Source: Opitutales bacterium
GTDB lineage: Bacteria; Verrucomicrobiota; Verrucomicrobiia; Opitutales; Seribacteraceae
Direction: 5' to 3'
DNA length: 64,000 nucleotides
Assembly: GCA_029254745.1 (NCBI GenBank)
Contig: JAQWWZ010000025.1
Span: forward strand, 1 to 64,000
The notes below the pieces were generated by a model. That model was not told the DNA's origin. It saw nothing but the letters and a program-made list of their open reading frames with translations, and made no database searches. Shown here in pieces: positions 54,558 through 63,713 of this stretch. The translations under genes and the position numbers were made by a program. How positions within the stretch are numbered: the first letter of the stretch is position 1; each line of letters opens with the position of its first letter.

Positions 54558-55589
54558 TTACTTCTTGGCTTCCATTTGAGCAAACCTATTAAACAAATCT
54601 GGAAGTTTTCTTTGTAAAATAGATAGTCTATGAGCTAATTGAACCGGCAAAGCTGGATTTCCTTTAAGGAAAGTACCCGGTTCAACATCTTTTGTAATTC
54701 CTGCCTGACCAGCAATTCTTGCTCCTTTGCCGATAGTTAGGTGACCAGCAAAACCTGCTTGCCCTCCAACAATTACTTGATCCTCCATTCGAACACTTCC
54801 TGCAATTCCAACCTGTGCAACGATAAGACAATCTTTTCCAATTTTTACATTGTGACCGACTTGTACAAGATTATCAATTTTAGTACCACAACCTATCAGA
54901 CTTTTATCAAACCTCGCTCGGTCAATGCATGTGTTTGCTCCAATTTCAACATTATCTTCAACTATGACAACTCCAAGGTGAGGGGTTTTGATATTTTCTC
55001 CTTTAACTTGCTCAAAGCCATAACCCTCAGAACCTATAACAACTCCAGCATTCAAAATTACATGGTTTCCAATTTCACAGCGAGTCAGGACTTTAACACC
55101 AGGATGAATTTTACAATGTTTTCCCACACTTGTCGCCACACCAATGTGACAATGAGATGAAATTTGAGTGCCTTCTCCTACACTTGCCTCTTTACCAACA
55201 TAACAAAACGGCCCAATCGATGCAGAAGGCGAAACTTTTGCCGTATCTTCTACAAAGGCAGTAGGGTGGACTCCGGCTGCCGTGGCAGGATACATCAGGT
55301 TCTCAATAAATTTACAAATAATAGCCAACCCGTGGGATGGATCATTCAATTTTATAAAGATTTGATTGGCTTGGGGATCTCTATCAAAATCGATCGGCAC
55401 AAGAACAAGGGATGCTTTGCAACCACTAACCTCATGCTTGTATTTTGGATTACCCAAAAAAGAAACATCTCCAGGAATAGCTTCCGCAAGGGATGAAACC
55501 CCTAAGAGGTTTTTTATATTACAACTTCCAACCGTGGTAGCTTGAGCAAACAAGCCAAGTATTTCTTTAAGCTTTAGGTCAAACTTCAC
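54558..55589 (-). CDS. lpxD: UDP-3-O-acylglucosamine N-acyltransferase
   Basis: It adds the second (N-linked) acyl chain in lipid A synthesis, showing that this is a lipopolysaccharide-bearing Gram-negative bacterium. It has 343 residues. The N-terminal uridine-binding domain is about 1-100, with SFLGNPKY. A left-handed beta-helix of hexapeptide repeats covers about 105-300, with VIIGSEGYGFEQVKG, DNVEIGANTCIDRARF and GHNVKIGKDCLI (catalytic His). A C-terminal helix follows. It has the classical bamA-skp-lpxD order, but is followed by prs instead of fabZ-lpxA. Confidence 0.95.
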   Translation of the reverse strand: MKFDLKLKEILGLFAQATTVGSCNIKNLLGVSSLAEAIPGDVSFLGNPKYKHEVSGCKASLVLVPIDFDRDPQANQIFIKLNDPSHGLAIICKFIENLMYPATAAGVHPTAFVEDTAKVSPSASIGPFCYVGKEASVGEGTQISSHCHIGVATSVGKHCKIHPGVKVLTRCEIGNHVILNAGVVIGSEGYGFEQVKGENIKTPHLGVVIVEDNVEIGANTCIDRARFDKSLIGCGTKIDNLVQVGHNVKIGKDCLIVAQVGIAGSVRMEDQVIVGGQAGFAGHLTIGKGARIAGQAGITKDVEPGTFLKGNPALPVQLAHRLSILQRKLPDLFNRFAQMEAKK

Positions 55590-55612
55590 GCTTAAAAACG
55601 AGAAAGTTTATT

Positions 55613-56158
55613 TTACTTAATCTTCGGAGTGTTAAGCGTACCAATTACCTCTTGGGTGATATCTAATTTATCTGTCACATAAAATACCCCAAGTTGAGTT
55701 TCTGAAGAATTGATTACCAAGTCCAAGCCTTTTGAGGCTGAAACCTTTTTAACAGCTGCTCGGATATCTCCTAAATGCTCAACAAGTAAGTTACGCTGAC
55801 GTTGCGATATAGTTGCTTTCGCTCGCTTGTCATACGCGACCATATCTTCTTGCTTCTCCTTGGCTTTTTTTAACTTCTCTTGGTATTTCGCCTTCAGGTC
55901 AGAACTGTCAATATTTGGGTTTTTCAGCTTTTCCTCCATCTCCTTGAGTTCTTTTACAATCTTTTGTAATTCATCACGAAAAATTTCTAATTCCTCAACC
56001 GCAATTTTCTTCGAGCGGTCCAATCTCTCACGAGCATCCTTGACTTTCTGATAGCCATCAAATGTTTTCTGTACATCTACGACAGCTATTTTCTGAGCAT
56101 TAAGATAAGAACCAACAAATAACAAAAATGCTGGAATAAGAAGTTTGATTATTTTCAT
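55613..56158 (-). CDS. skp: OmpH/Skp-family periplasmic chaperone
   Basis: It has 181 residues with a signal peptide (MKIIKLLIPAFLLFVGSYLNA). The mature start QKIAVVDVQKTFDGYQKVKDA is the typical OmpH/Skp beginning. A long, lysine-rich coiled coil covers about residues 40-130 (LQKIVKELKEMEEKLK). The protein holds unfolded outer-membrane proteins. It lies between bamA (23 bp upstream) and lpxD, as in E. coli. Confidence 0.9.
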   Translation of the reverse strand: MKIIKLLIPAFLLFVGSYLNAQKIAVVDVQKTFDGYQKVKDARERLDRSKKIAVEELEIFRDELQKIVKELKEMEEKLKNPNIDSSDLKAKYQEKLKKAKEKQEDMVAYDKRAKATISQRQRNLLVEHLGDIRAAVKKVSASKGLDLVINSSETQLGVFYVTDKLDITQEVIGTLNTPKIK

Positions 56159-56181
56159 AGTAAAATTGTGATTGAAAATTA

Positions 56182-58569
56182 TTAGAAACGGGTTCCACCG
56201 GAAAAGTGGAATTGAGGAGAACCACCGGTGTTTGTAGGGTCACTTATAGGAAACCCGAGGTCAAGGCGTAAGGGCATACCCATAACCATTATACGGACAC
56301 CCAGCCCCCAGTTATCGTGCCAACCCTCTTGATCATCTCCTGGTAGGAGCTTAAAGTCTCCTTCTCGCAAGTATCCACCGTCATAAAAAAGAGCAAATCT
56401 AAGAGGATCAGCAATTTTGAAAGTATATTCCAATCCGGCATAGGAATATGAATTTCCACCTTTAGGCTCCATTCCGTCCTGTGGTCCAGCATCACGATAA
56501 TCCCAACCTCTAAGATTATATGGTCCGCCTAAAAAGAACTTATCAAAAAATGGCACATCCGCATCTTCCCCGTTAAATCTACCCAACGTTCCGCTTCGGC
56601 CCATTATGGAAAAAACCTGATCCATAGCGTCAAAAGTTCTAAAAAATCTGGCTCCTTGCAATTCAAGCTTTCCATAGTCGGCATCGCCGCCAAACATCCC
56701 GCCTGCAAATTCTTTACGAACCGTAAAGATACTTCCTTCGGAAGGAAAAAGGATCGAATCTCTCGTATCTCTGCTTAAGGTCAACCCAATCTTAGATATC
56801 GTAAGGTCTACAGGCTGAATGAATGAAGGCACTCCTGTACCCGTACTCACGTCATCTATCATCACATCCTCAAAACGATAAAAGAGACGACCCTCCACTA
56901 ACTCAAATATTCTTTTTCTGAAATACACTTCAAAACCAGCTCGCATTTCATCATAGTAAGAACTGTAATAATCAGATTTTTCTCGAAATATCTCAAAACC
57001 GGCTGCAAGCCTACGATTTAAAAACCAGGGCTCCTCTAAAGCCAAACGAACTTCATTACTTCGTGAGCCTAGCTTTAAACGGAGACGAAATTTCTGCCCA
57101 TCTCCTTGTAAGGGATGCGGAGTACGCCAACGCATAATATCAAAATTACCCTGCCTGAATTCAGCAAACATCATTGCCTTTTCGAGAGTACTAAAACCTA
57201 CTCCAAATGATACATGTCCTGTTCGACCTTCTTCTACATCAACAACTAAGTTACGACGACTATTTTGAAGTTCTGGATCTTTGGAATTAATTGGTTCATC
57301 ATCTAAATTTACTTTTTCAAAGAAGCGGGTATTTTTAAGCCTTGCTTCACTCGTTTCCATTCTGACTAAGTCAAACGTTTCTCCTGGAGCCAAAGCAAGT
57401 TCTCGAATAATCGCAATAGTCTTAGTTTTATCATTACCACGAACCTGAATGCTATTTACGCTAAATTTGCTATTTTCAGTAATCTCAAATTTTAAGTCTA
57501 TTTGGTTAGTTTCGAGGTTAGGTGTTCTGATAGATCGCACTCTGGCATCCAGATATCCTTTTTCTCCATATTTTCGTCGCAAGCGCGAAATTTCACCGCT
57601 TATAGTCGCAGGGGAATAGGGCTCACCTGTTTTAATCTTAAACTTGTCACCAGCATCAGATCCTGAGTCATTCATCAAGAAATCTTTACTTAGTATTACA
57701 TTCCCCACGATTTTGTATTCACCAAAATACGAACGGTCACCTTCTTCTACTTTAATAACTAATTCTAAATTACCCTTGCCGCTTGGCTTAACCTGGATGC
57801 CAGATTGATCAATCCCAACATCCAGAAAACCTTCATTTCGGTATACTGTTTTTAACTTATTTATATCATCTTCTAAAATTGTTGGGCGATAACGAGAACG
57901 TTTAGACCAAAATCTCCAAAATCTCCACGGCGCTGTTTCCATTTTCTCTAGGAGAGATTGGGTCGAGAGTAGCTTATTACCAACGAATTCTATTCGTTTA
58001 ATTTTACGCTTTTCATTTTCTGAAATCTTAAAAACGATTGAAACATCACTGGTGCCTCGAGCGGTTTTTAAATCACTTGATACGCTTGCATTCCAATAAC
58101 CCTTATCAGTGTAAAGCTCTTCTATAAGAACTTGATCAGCTTTAAAATCAGAATCGTCAAACATGTCTCCAACGCTCAATGAAATTGTTTTTTCAAGTTT
58201 TTTGTCTGATATTTTTTGATTTCCAAGAAAAGATATCTTTTTGATTCGTGGTTTTGCCCGAACCTTAAAAATAAGGGCAACACCTTTATCCGAGGAGTTT
58301 GTCGGATCATAAAAAACCTTTACATCATCGACTGCTCCAGTCGCGACAAGGTTACGAATTGATTTATCTATCGATGAGGGATCATAAGCCATCCCTTCTT
58401 CAATTTGTAAATTCTGTAATAAAAAAGATTTACCCAATGTCTTTGGGCCTTCCATGGACACCTCAATCGATATTATCTTTTTGCCGTCGGGGATAACCTG
58501 AGCCCACAAGACGGCAATGCTAGAAAAGAGCATTATTATGGGAAGCAAGGGTCTGATGCGATGAATCAT
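56182..58569 (-). CDS. bamA: Outer-membrane protein assembly factor BamA
   Basis: It is the central Omp85 insertase of the outer membrane; 795 residues. A signal peptide (about 1-23) precedes five POTRA domains (about 30-430), with repeat motifs such as VRAKPRIKKISFLGNQKI, IKRIEFVGNKLLS and FSVNSIQVRGN. The 16-strand beta-barrel follows, including FGVGFSTLEKAM, LRGWDYRDAGP (the lid-lock R-G-W/F motif) and the final RLDLGFPI...FHFSGGTRF with C-terminal Phe. It is cotranscribed with skp and lpxD and lies 5 bp after dnaB. Confidence 0.95.
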   Translation of the reverse strand: MIHRIRPLLPIIMLFSSIAVLWAQVIPDGKKIISIEVSMEGPKTLGKSFLLQNLQIEEGMAYDPSSIDKSIRNLVATGAVDDVKVFYDPTNSSDKGVALIFKVRAKPRIKKISFLGNQKISDKKLEKTISLSVGDMFDDSDFKADQVLIEELYTDKGYWNASVSSDLKTARGTSDVSIVFKISENEKRKIKRIEFVGNKLLSTQSLLEKMETAPWRFWRFWSKRSRYRPTILEDDINKLKTVYRNEGFLDVGIDQSGIQVKPSGKGNLELVIKVEEGDRSYFGEYKIVGNVILSKDFLMNDSGSDAGDKFKIKTGEPYSPATISGEISRLRRKYGEKGYLDARVRSIRTPNLETNQIDLKFEITENSKFSVNSIQVRGNDKTKTIAIIRELALAPGETFDLVRMETSEARLKNTRFFEKVNLDDEPINSKDPELQNSRRNLVVDVEEGRTGHVSFGVGFSTLEKAMMFAEFRQGNFDIMRWRTPHPLQGDGQKFRLRLKLGSRSNEVRLALEEPWFLNRRLAAGFEIFREKSDYYSSYYDEMRAGFEVYFRKRIFELVEGRLFYRFEDVMIDDVSTGTGVPSFIQPVDLTISKIGLTLSRDTRDSILFPSEGSIFTVRKEFAGGMFGGDADYGKLELQGARFFRTFDAMDQVFSIMGRSGTLGRFNGEDADVPFFDKFFLGGPYNLRGWDYRDAGPQDGMEPKGGNSYSYAGLEYTFKIADPLRFALFYDGGYLREGDFKLLPGDDQEGWHDNWGLGVRIMVMGMPLRLDLGFPISDPTNTGGSPQFHFSGGTRF

Positions 58570-58574
58570 GTTAA

Positions 58575-60050
58575 TTAATTAAGTCGTGGTTCGCCTTCGA
58601 GGATCTCAAACCTTGTAAATTTTCGGCGAAATGCGAGATTAATCCTTCCTGTTGGTCCATTTCTTTGCTTAGCAAGAAGCAGAGAAATTGGCTCATAATC
58701 TTCATCTGAATTCGCCGCTTCAGGATCTTGATCGGCCTCTCTGATATCTTCTCCCTTTCGCTGTTTGCCCAAAAGCATGACAATGTCAGCATCTTGTTCA
58801 ATTGAACCAGACTCTCTTAAATCAGAAAGTCTTGGATCTCTCCGTTCTTTCTCAGAATCACGATTCAATTGACTTAATACAATCACGGGCACATCTAATT
58901 CCTTTGCCATCGCTTTCAATCCCCGAGAAATATCTGAAATTTGATTTTCTCTCGACTGAGCTCTTACATCACCGGAAATTAGTTGAAGGTAATCAATAAC
59001 GATGAGGTGTATTTTTTTTCGAGTTTTCAGCCTTCTTGCTTTGGCCCGAATTTGGTTAATACTCAGGCCGCTTGTATCATCAACCCACAAAGAAGCTTCT
59101 TGGAATTCTCGACTGATAGCATTGAGAGTCTCTGCATCTTTTTTAGGCACAAAGCCTCTCCTTAAGTCATTCATGTTAACTTTCGCTCGCCCACAAATCA
59201 TTCTCATTGCCAGCGATGTCGCACTCATCTCCAAGCTGAATACTAAAAGATTTTTGGGAGAGTCTTGGTATTTGGGAGAAAACGCAACATTTTCAACAAT
59301 ATTCATCGCCAAACTTGTTTTGCCAACAGAAGGCCTTGCCGCAATTACAATCATTTCGGCAGGCTTAAAGCCGTTGGTTAACTGGTCTAGATCCTTATAA
59401 CCTGAAAGGAGCCCATCCATTTCTTCATGTGACAACATTCGTTGGATTTGCTCCATAGCATGCTGTATTGGCTCCTTAAACGGGACGGATGAACGAACAT
59501 TTTGCTCATCACCCAAGGAGCATACTCTCTGCTCCATACTGGCTAAAAAGTCGTCAACATTCCCCTGTATTTGATTCGCTCCATCGATGATTTCAAAGGC
59601 AACAAGAATACATTTTCTCAGTATAGCTTTTTGCTTTACTATATCTAACCAATAGGGGGCATGAGCCGTAGTGTCAATTTTAGCGGAAAGATCAAAAAGG
59701 GCATCTTTTCCTCCAATTGTTTCTAAATTACCAGCAACCGATAATTTCTCTGCAATAAGTATTTCATCTGCTTCTTTATTTTCCTGGTGAAGCTGAATCA
59801 ATACATCAAAAATTAGCTGGTGGTTGTAAAAATGAAAATGATCAGGTCCAACTGCTTGCTCAATACAACGACCTATTACCTCACCAGAAGAATCTAATAT
59901 GCAAGCGGCCAACAATCCTTGCTCTGCATCAATATTACTAGGCAAAGACTTGCCTTCTACAGTAGAAGGCATGGTCGACTTGCTTGGATTACGATGAGAT
60001 CCTGACTGCCTATTGTCTTGGGAAAGAGAAGGAGATGATGGCATTCGCAA
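58575..60050 (-). CDS. dnaB: Replicative DNA helicase
   Basis: It is the hexameric 5'-3' helicase at the replication fork, 491 residues. The N-terminal primase-interaction domain is about 35-170 (SNIDAEQGLLAACILDSSG). The RecA-like C-terminal domain has Walker A ARPSVGKTSLAMN (about 238-250) and the Walker B region LIVIDYLQLISGD. DLRESGSIEQDADIV and LAKQRNGPTGRI follow. No intein is present. It sits directly after rplI (ribosomal L9), a conserved arrangement. Confidence 0.96.
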   Translation of the reverse strand: MRMPSSPSLSQDNRQSGSHRNPSKSTMPSTVEGKSLPSNIDAEQGLLAACILDSSGEVIGRCIEQAVGPDHFHFYNHQLIFDVLIQLHQENKEADEILIAEKLSVAGNLETIGGKDALFDLSAKIDTTAHAPYWLDIVKQKAILRKCILVAFEIIDGANQIQGNVDDFLASMEQRVCSLGDEQNVRSSVPFKEPIQHAMEQIQRMLSHEEMDGLLSGYKDLDQLTNGFKPAEMIVIAARPSVGKTSLAMNIVENVAFSPKYQDSPKNLLVFSLEMSATSLAMRMICGRAKVNMNDLRRGFVPKKDAETLNAISREFQEASLWVDDTSGLSINQIRAKARRLKTRKKIHLIVIDYLQLISGDVRAQSRENQISDISRGLKAMAKELDVPVIVLSQLNRDSEKERRDPRLSDLRESGSIEQDADIVMLLGKQRKGEDIREADQDPEAANSDEDYEPISLLLAKQRNGPTGRINLAFRRKFTRFEILEGEPRLN

Positions 60051-60071
60051 ATAAACTTCCCTTTGAAAAAC

Positions 60072-60548
60072 TTACTGTTCAGTTTCCTCGATCGGATTTT
60101 CTGATACTACCTCTAATTTGATATCAACGGAAATATCTTTGTGTAAAAGAATATTTACTGTCGTCTGTCCAAGTTCCTTGATCGGGGTGAATTTGGAAAA
60201 GTGTCGTTTATCGAGCTGGAAACCCTTTTCGGCCAGCTTCTCTAAAATATGAACTACAGTTACTGAACCAAAGAGTTTTCCACCCACTCCAGTTTTCACT
60301 GCAACTGCAATCGAAGTATCATTAAGCTTGGTTGCAATGTCTTGCGATTTTTGGAGTTCTTCAGTTTCTCTTGCTGCCCGAGCAACTTTTAGAGCATCGA
60401 GCCTTTTCTTGTTCGCGTGGTTCAATGGAACGGCTTTACTTCTTGGTATAAGATAATTGCGTGCGAATCCAGGACGCACTTTAACAACATCTCCTTCGGA
60501 TCCAAGATTATCAATATGTTCTACAAGTAGTACTTCTGTTTGTGGCAT
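60072..60548 (-). CDS. rplI: 50S ribosomal protein L9
   Basis: It has 158 residues. The N-terminal motif LLVEHIDNLGSEGDVVKVRPGFARNYLIP (read in pieces: VEHIDNLGSEG and GFARNYLIPR) identifies L9. The C-terminal domain is about 75-150 (GKLFGSVTVVHI). It lies between ssb and dnaB. The rpsR gene that commonly precedes rplI is absent here. Confidence 0.95.
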   Translation of the reverse strand: MPQTEVLLVEHIDNLGSEGDVVKVRPGFARNYLIPRSKAVPLNHANKKRLDALKVARAARETEELQKSQDIATKLNDTSIAVAVKTGVGGKLFGSVTVVHILEKLAEKGFQLDKRHFSKFTPIKELGQTTVNILLHKDISVDIKLEVVSENPIEETEQ

Positions 60549-60565
60549 AATATATTTGGGTAAAA

Positions 60566-61018
60566 TTAAAAAGGAACATCTTCATCTAAATCTGGGTCAG
60601 ATGCTTTCGGTTTTTCTGGAGTTTCTGCTGGAACGGAAATTTCTGGAGAAGCAGCAGGGGAGGAGGGTTGATTAGTTTGAGAATCCTGTCGAGAATCTAC
60701 AAATTCAAAATTGTCAAGAACTACACGGATCGCACTTCTTTTTTCGCCTTCTTTGGATTCCCATTGGTCTAGCTTCAATCTGCCTTCAACAAATATGGAC
60801 CTACCTTTTGTAAAAAAACGTCCAACGGCTTCGGCTCTCGGCCCGAAACATTCAACATCAACAAAGGTTGTTTCGTCTTTACGGTTACCCTCTGCGTCTT
60901 TGTAGGATCTATTTAAGGCCAGACCAAAATTGCAGACAGGGCGTCCATTTGTCATCATTTTAACATCCGGATCGCGAGTCAGATTGCCAATGAGTAAAAC
61001 TTTATTAAGAGAAGCCAT
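60566..61018 (-). CDS. ssb: Single-stranded DNA-binding protein
   Basis: It has 150 residues. An OB-fold covers about 1-108: LNKVLLIGNLTRDPDVK, FGLALNR, TFVDVECFGPRAEAVGRF and IFVEGRLKLDQWE. A proline/serine-rich disordered linker ends in the acidic tip DPDLDEDVPF, the protein-partner docking tail. It lies between rpsF and rplI. Confidence 0.96.
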   Translation of the reverse strand: MASLNKVLLIGNLTRDPDVKMMTNGRPVCNFGLALNRSYKDAEGNRKDETTFVDVECFGPRAEAVGRFFTKGRSIFVEGRLKLDQWESKEGEKRSAIRVVLDNFEFVDSRQDSQTNQPSSPAASPEISVPAETPEKPKASDPDLDEDVPF

Positions 61019-61047
61019 GAAAATAAAAAATAGTGTAATTTAATTAA

Positions 61048-61338
61048 TTACAAGCTTTCGATCAAAACTCTATCAACCTTTTTTTCTAGTTTTAGTTTTT
61101 TCTTTAGTGTATCGGGAGTCGTCGGAAGACCGGATATCTCAAACTGTAAATATGTACCACTCGATAAACCGTTTTTCTGAGGATAGGAAAAATCATGGCT
61201 TCCTTTATTCTCAACTTTATTAACCTCTCCATCCGATTCGCGAATAAGTTCACTTAATCTGGGGATCATTTCATCTGAGGTTCCGTCTGAACCTCTTGGG
61301 TCAAATACGATTGTTGCAAGATAATTTTTCTTATTCAT
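61048..61338 (-). CDS. rpsF: 30S ribosomal protein S6
   Basis: It has 96 residues. NYLATIVFDPRG at the start and TYLQFEISGLPTTPDTLKKKL at the end fit the S6 ferredoxin-like fold, although the sequence is divergent from E. coli S6. Gene order (pth-rpsF-ssb-rplI) supports the call strongly. The ATG at 61338 overlaps the pth stop as ATGA. Confidence 0.85.
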   Translation of the reverse strand: MNKKNYLATIVFDPRGSDGTSDEMIPRLSELIRESDGEVNKVENKGSHDFSYPQKNGLSSGTYLQFEISGLPTTPDTLKKKLKLEKKVDRVLIESL

Positions 61339-61931
61339 GGGGTTGTTTCGATTTGTTTTTCTTGATTAAAAAGACTCATGGTTTTCTCCACACCGGAATC
61401 AATAATAGAGTGGAGTGCATTGACAAAATAGGGCAATCTAATTCGTAAGCTATCAGCTTCCACTTGGGTGAACTTAGATAAAACATAGTCCGCAAGAGAT
61501 TGATCCGGTTGGGATTTGCTACCAATACCAATTCTTACTCTAATAAAAGGGGTAGTCATGGCAGCCATAATACTTTTCACTCCGTTATGACCTCCTGCAC
61601 CTTTAGTGTTTGAAATTTTCAATGAACCTAATGGTAAGGTCAACTCATCATGAACAACAACAATGTTGGACCCCAAAAAACCACTGTGCTTCAGCAGCGA
61701 CGGTAATCGACTACCTGAATTATTCATGAAAGTAGTTGGCTTGATAAGAAGTATTTTGTGGGTGCTTGCATAATCCAGCTTACAAATATCTGCACAGAAC
61801 TTTTTATCTTGCGTGAAAGAGGTATTGTTTTGCTTCGCAAACTCATCTAAGAACCAAAATCCTGTATTGTGCCGCGTGCGGATATAGTTTGAACCTGGAT
61901 TGCCAAGACCTATTATACCGAATTTTGCCAC
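61335..61931 (-). CDS. pth: Peptidyl-tRNA hydrolase
   Basis: It rescues tRNA from peptidyl-tRNA dropped by ribosomes; 198 residues. FGIIGLGNPGSNYIRTRHNTGFWF contains the catalytic His and Asn (read as GLGNPGSNY and RHNTGF). KPTTFMNNSG, VVHDELTLPLGSLK and GAGGHNGVKSI follow. It starts at GTG 61931. It couples to rpsF by ATGA and lies downstream of rplY. Confidence 0.96.
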   Translation of the reverse strand: MAKFGIIGLGNPGSNYIRTRHNTGFWFLDEFAKQNNTSFTQDKKFCADICKLDYASTHKILLIKPTTFMNNSGSRLPSLLKHSGFLGSNIVVVHDELTLPLGSLKISNTKGAGGHNGVKSIMAAMTTPFIRVRIGIGSKSQPDQSLADYVLSKFTQVEADSLRIRLPYFVNALHSIIDSGVEKTMSLFNQEKQIETTP

Positions 61932-61965
61932 AGCTCATAGGGAAATCAAAAGACTACTTTGATTG

Positions 61966-62619
61966 TTATGAATCTTCTGTATCAGAGGTTTTTTCGCCCT
62001 CAACAGATGCGTCTTCTTCCGTATCTTCCTCATCTTCTGCTCCTGATCTACCACTTGCACTGCCAACACAGGAAGCAAGAATCATCTCTGGAGAATCTAC
62101 ATACTCCACATCATCAATTTTCGGAAGATCCTTAATTTGTAAATTTGAACCAAGCTCTAAAGCACTAATGTCCAAGATCACTTGGGAAGGCAGGTTACTA
62201 GGTCTACATTTGATTTCAATCTCGCTTGATAGAACCTCAAGAATCCCACCCTGGCTCTTCACGCCCTCCGCTTCACCAGTGATGACCAACGGAACTTTAG
62301 TCTGCAGATCTTCGCCGCGTGTAACTTGTATGAAGTCAATGTGAAGAATTTTATCTTTAATTTGATCTTTCTGAAGGTCTTTTATCAGAACTAATTCATC
62401 CTCGCCGTTGTCACCAAGAAGTCTGAATAGGGAAGATGAACCAGATGCCTTTCGTAGAAGCATTCTCGTTTCTTTATCATCCACAGTGTAAGGTTTGTTT
62501 ATGGCTTTCCCGTAAAGGATTACAGGAATCTTACCAGAATTCCTTAGGCTTTTGCAGGCATTGCGGCCAGATTTCTCTCGAGGGGAAACCTTTAAAGTAA
62601 ATTCGCTTAGTTCAGACAT
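61966..62619 (-). CDS. rplY: 50S ribosomal protein L25, general stress (CTC) form
   Basis: It has 217 residues, the long CTC type. The 5S-rRNA-binding N-domain has REKSGRNACKSLRNSGKIPVILYG (pieces SGRNACKSLR and GKIPVILYGK). A beta-rich C-domain covers about 95-185 (HIDFIQVTRGEDLQTKVPL). A very acidic tail follows (AEDEEDTEEDASVEGE). It is the first gene of the long minus-strand unit running toward bamA. Confidence 0.94.
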   Translation of the reverse strand: MSELSEFTLKVSPREKSGRNACKSLRNSGKIPVILYGKAINKPYTVDDKETRMLLRKASGSSSLFRLLGDNGEDELVLIKDLQKDQIKDKILHIDFIQVTRGEDLQTKVPLVITGEAEGVKSQGGILEVLSSEIEIKCRPSNLPSQVILDISALELGSNLQIKDLPKIDDVEYVDSPEMILASCVGSASGRSGAEDEEDTEEDASVEGEKTSDTEDS

Positions 62620-63051
62620 GATGATTACAAGGGGTAGAAAAATTTAAAGCGTATACATTTATCAGTTGCCTTTCATTCTTGCAAGCACTTAACCACAGAG
62701 TCCTTATGCAGTACATTCTCTTTAATACAGGAGAGCGTTCTGCTTTTGACACATAACTTTAAATTAAATTCATCAACTCTCTTAGAAATAAAGTATCTTA
62801 TAACTCTTTAGCTATAATTAGCAGATAGGAAACATTGCGACAGCGTGAATATGAACATATTTCAATTATGAATTTACATGTAATCACTTCAATGCTTCAA
62901 CGCAATCGATGTGTTAATTCCTGTTGTAAAAACTAAAGTTTTTCAACACCTGAGTGAAAGTTTATTGATAATAAGATTTAAATTAAAATGCTCATCATCA
63001 TACTTTGAATGACTAATCTGCCCATGACACTTAGACTCATATCTTAAATTT
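62620..63051. other. AT-rich intergenic spacer upstream of rplY
   Basis: About 430 bp without a recognisable gene on either strand. It must hold the rplY promoter. A stem-loop at 62923-62947 is the only clear structure. I looked for tRNA, SRP RNA or riboswitch-like elements and saw none. Confidence 0.55.
62923..62947. repeat. Stem-loop GTTG-AAAAAC/GTTTTT-CAAC
   Basis: GTTG (62923-62926), one bulged T, AAAAAC (62928-62933), loop TAAA, then GTTTTT (62938-62943) and CAAC (62944-62947) form a 10-bp imperfect hairpin about 300 bp upstream of rplY. It could be a terminator relic or a binding site; no gene ends nearby. Confidence 0.5.
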
Positions 63052-63219
63052 ATGAAAAGAAAACGAGCAATCTATGCCTGCTCCGCTAAGGAATGCCGAT
63101 TTCCAAACACATGCAACTGGAATCAAGCATGCATGGTCAAGGCATTGAATAAAAGTTTGAAAGATAAAAAAGTAAAGAAGGCAAAAGAGGAGTTAATTAT
63201 CAAAAAGAAGACTTTTTAA
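63052..63219 (+). CDS. Tiny cysteine-rich basic protein
   Basis: A 55-codon ORF starts at ATG 63052. The sequence has four cysteines in its first half: C10, C15, C21 and C27 within ACSAKECRFPNTCNW and NQACMVK. A lysine-rich helical second half follows (KDKKVKKAKEEL). The pattern C-x4-C-x5-C-x5-C could bind metal (a small zinc-ribbon or Fe-S-like site) or form disulfides. There is no signal peptide. Its last 20 bp overlap the 3' end of the opposite one-TM gene. I do not recognise a family; the coding status is supported by codon pattern only. Confidence 0.45.
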   Translation: MKRKRAIYACSAKECRFPNTCNWNQACMVKALNKSLKDKKVKKAKEELIIKKKTF

Positions 63220-63679
63220 TCGACCTCGGCTCATCGAGAATTTCTTTGAGTAAAAATGCTTTACGAAGAGATTGATTAGACTTGTTTAAATCCTCAGTAA
63301 TTGACACAATGGATTTCTTCTTTTGCACCGCTTGATTGTAGGAAAACACAGGTTCTTCGTCTTTTTTGTTAGCTTGTGAAGCTTCTTTTTTCGCAAGCAA
63401 ATTTTCTTCATGCTTTGCTTTTTCAACAGGAAAAGGAAGGGTAGTTTCCGGAGCACTTTTGGGAGGAGAATCAACCTGCGAAGGGTTGCTGAAATTCTGC
63501 CAGGCTTCTCTCAGTACATTTTCTAAGCTAGCACCAACTTCTACGGAACCTTCCTGTTCAAACTCTTTTTTCTTTGGGTTTGGTTGAGGTACAGATGATT
63601 TTTTATTGGTTAGTTTACCAATGAAGGAAGCAATAACTAGACCAATTATTAAAAGTGTATCTAGTGGAAGATCCTGCAT
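63200..63679 (-). CDS. One-TM hypothetical protein downstream of floA
   Basis: It has 159 residues. One membrane helix near the N-terminus (TLLIIGLVIASFIGKLTN) is followed by a long, charged, low-complexity cytoplasmic region with proline-rich linkers and a helical end (SLRKAFLLKEILDEPRSI). I do not recognise a family. It lies 34 bp after the floA stop on the same strand, so they are probably cotranscribed and it may act at the same membrane microdomains, which is an inference from position only. Confidence 0.65.
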   Translation of the reverse strand: MQDLPLDTLLIIGLVIASFIGKLTNKKSSVPQPNPKKKEFEQEGSVEVGASLENVLREAWQNFSNPSQVDSPPKSAPETTLPFPVEKAKHEENLLAKKEASQANKKDEEPVFSYNQAVQKKKSIVSITEDLNKSNQSLRKAFLLKEILDEPRSIKKSSF

Positions 63680-63713
63680 ATTTGCGGAACGATTTATGAT
63701 TCAAATCAAAGGT

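Noticed and set aside
55164-55496. 110-codon plus-strand frame inside lpxD
   Set aside because: Antisense to hexapeptide-repeat coding sequence, which makes long spurious open frames.
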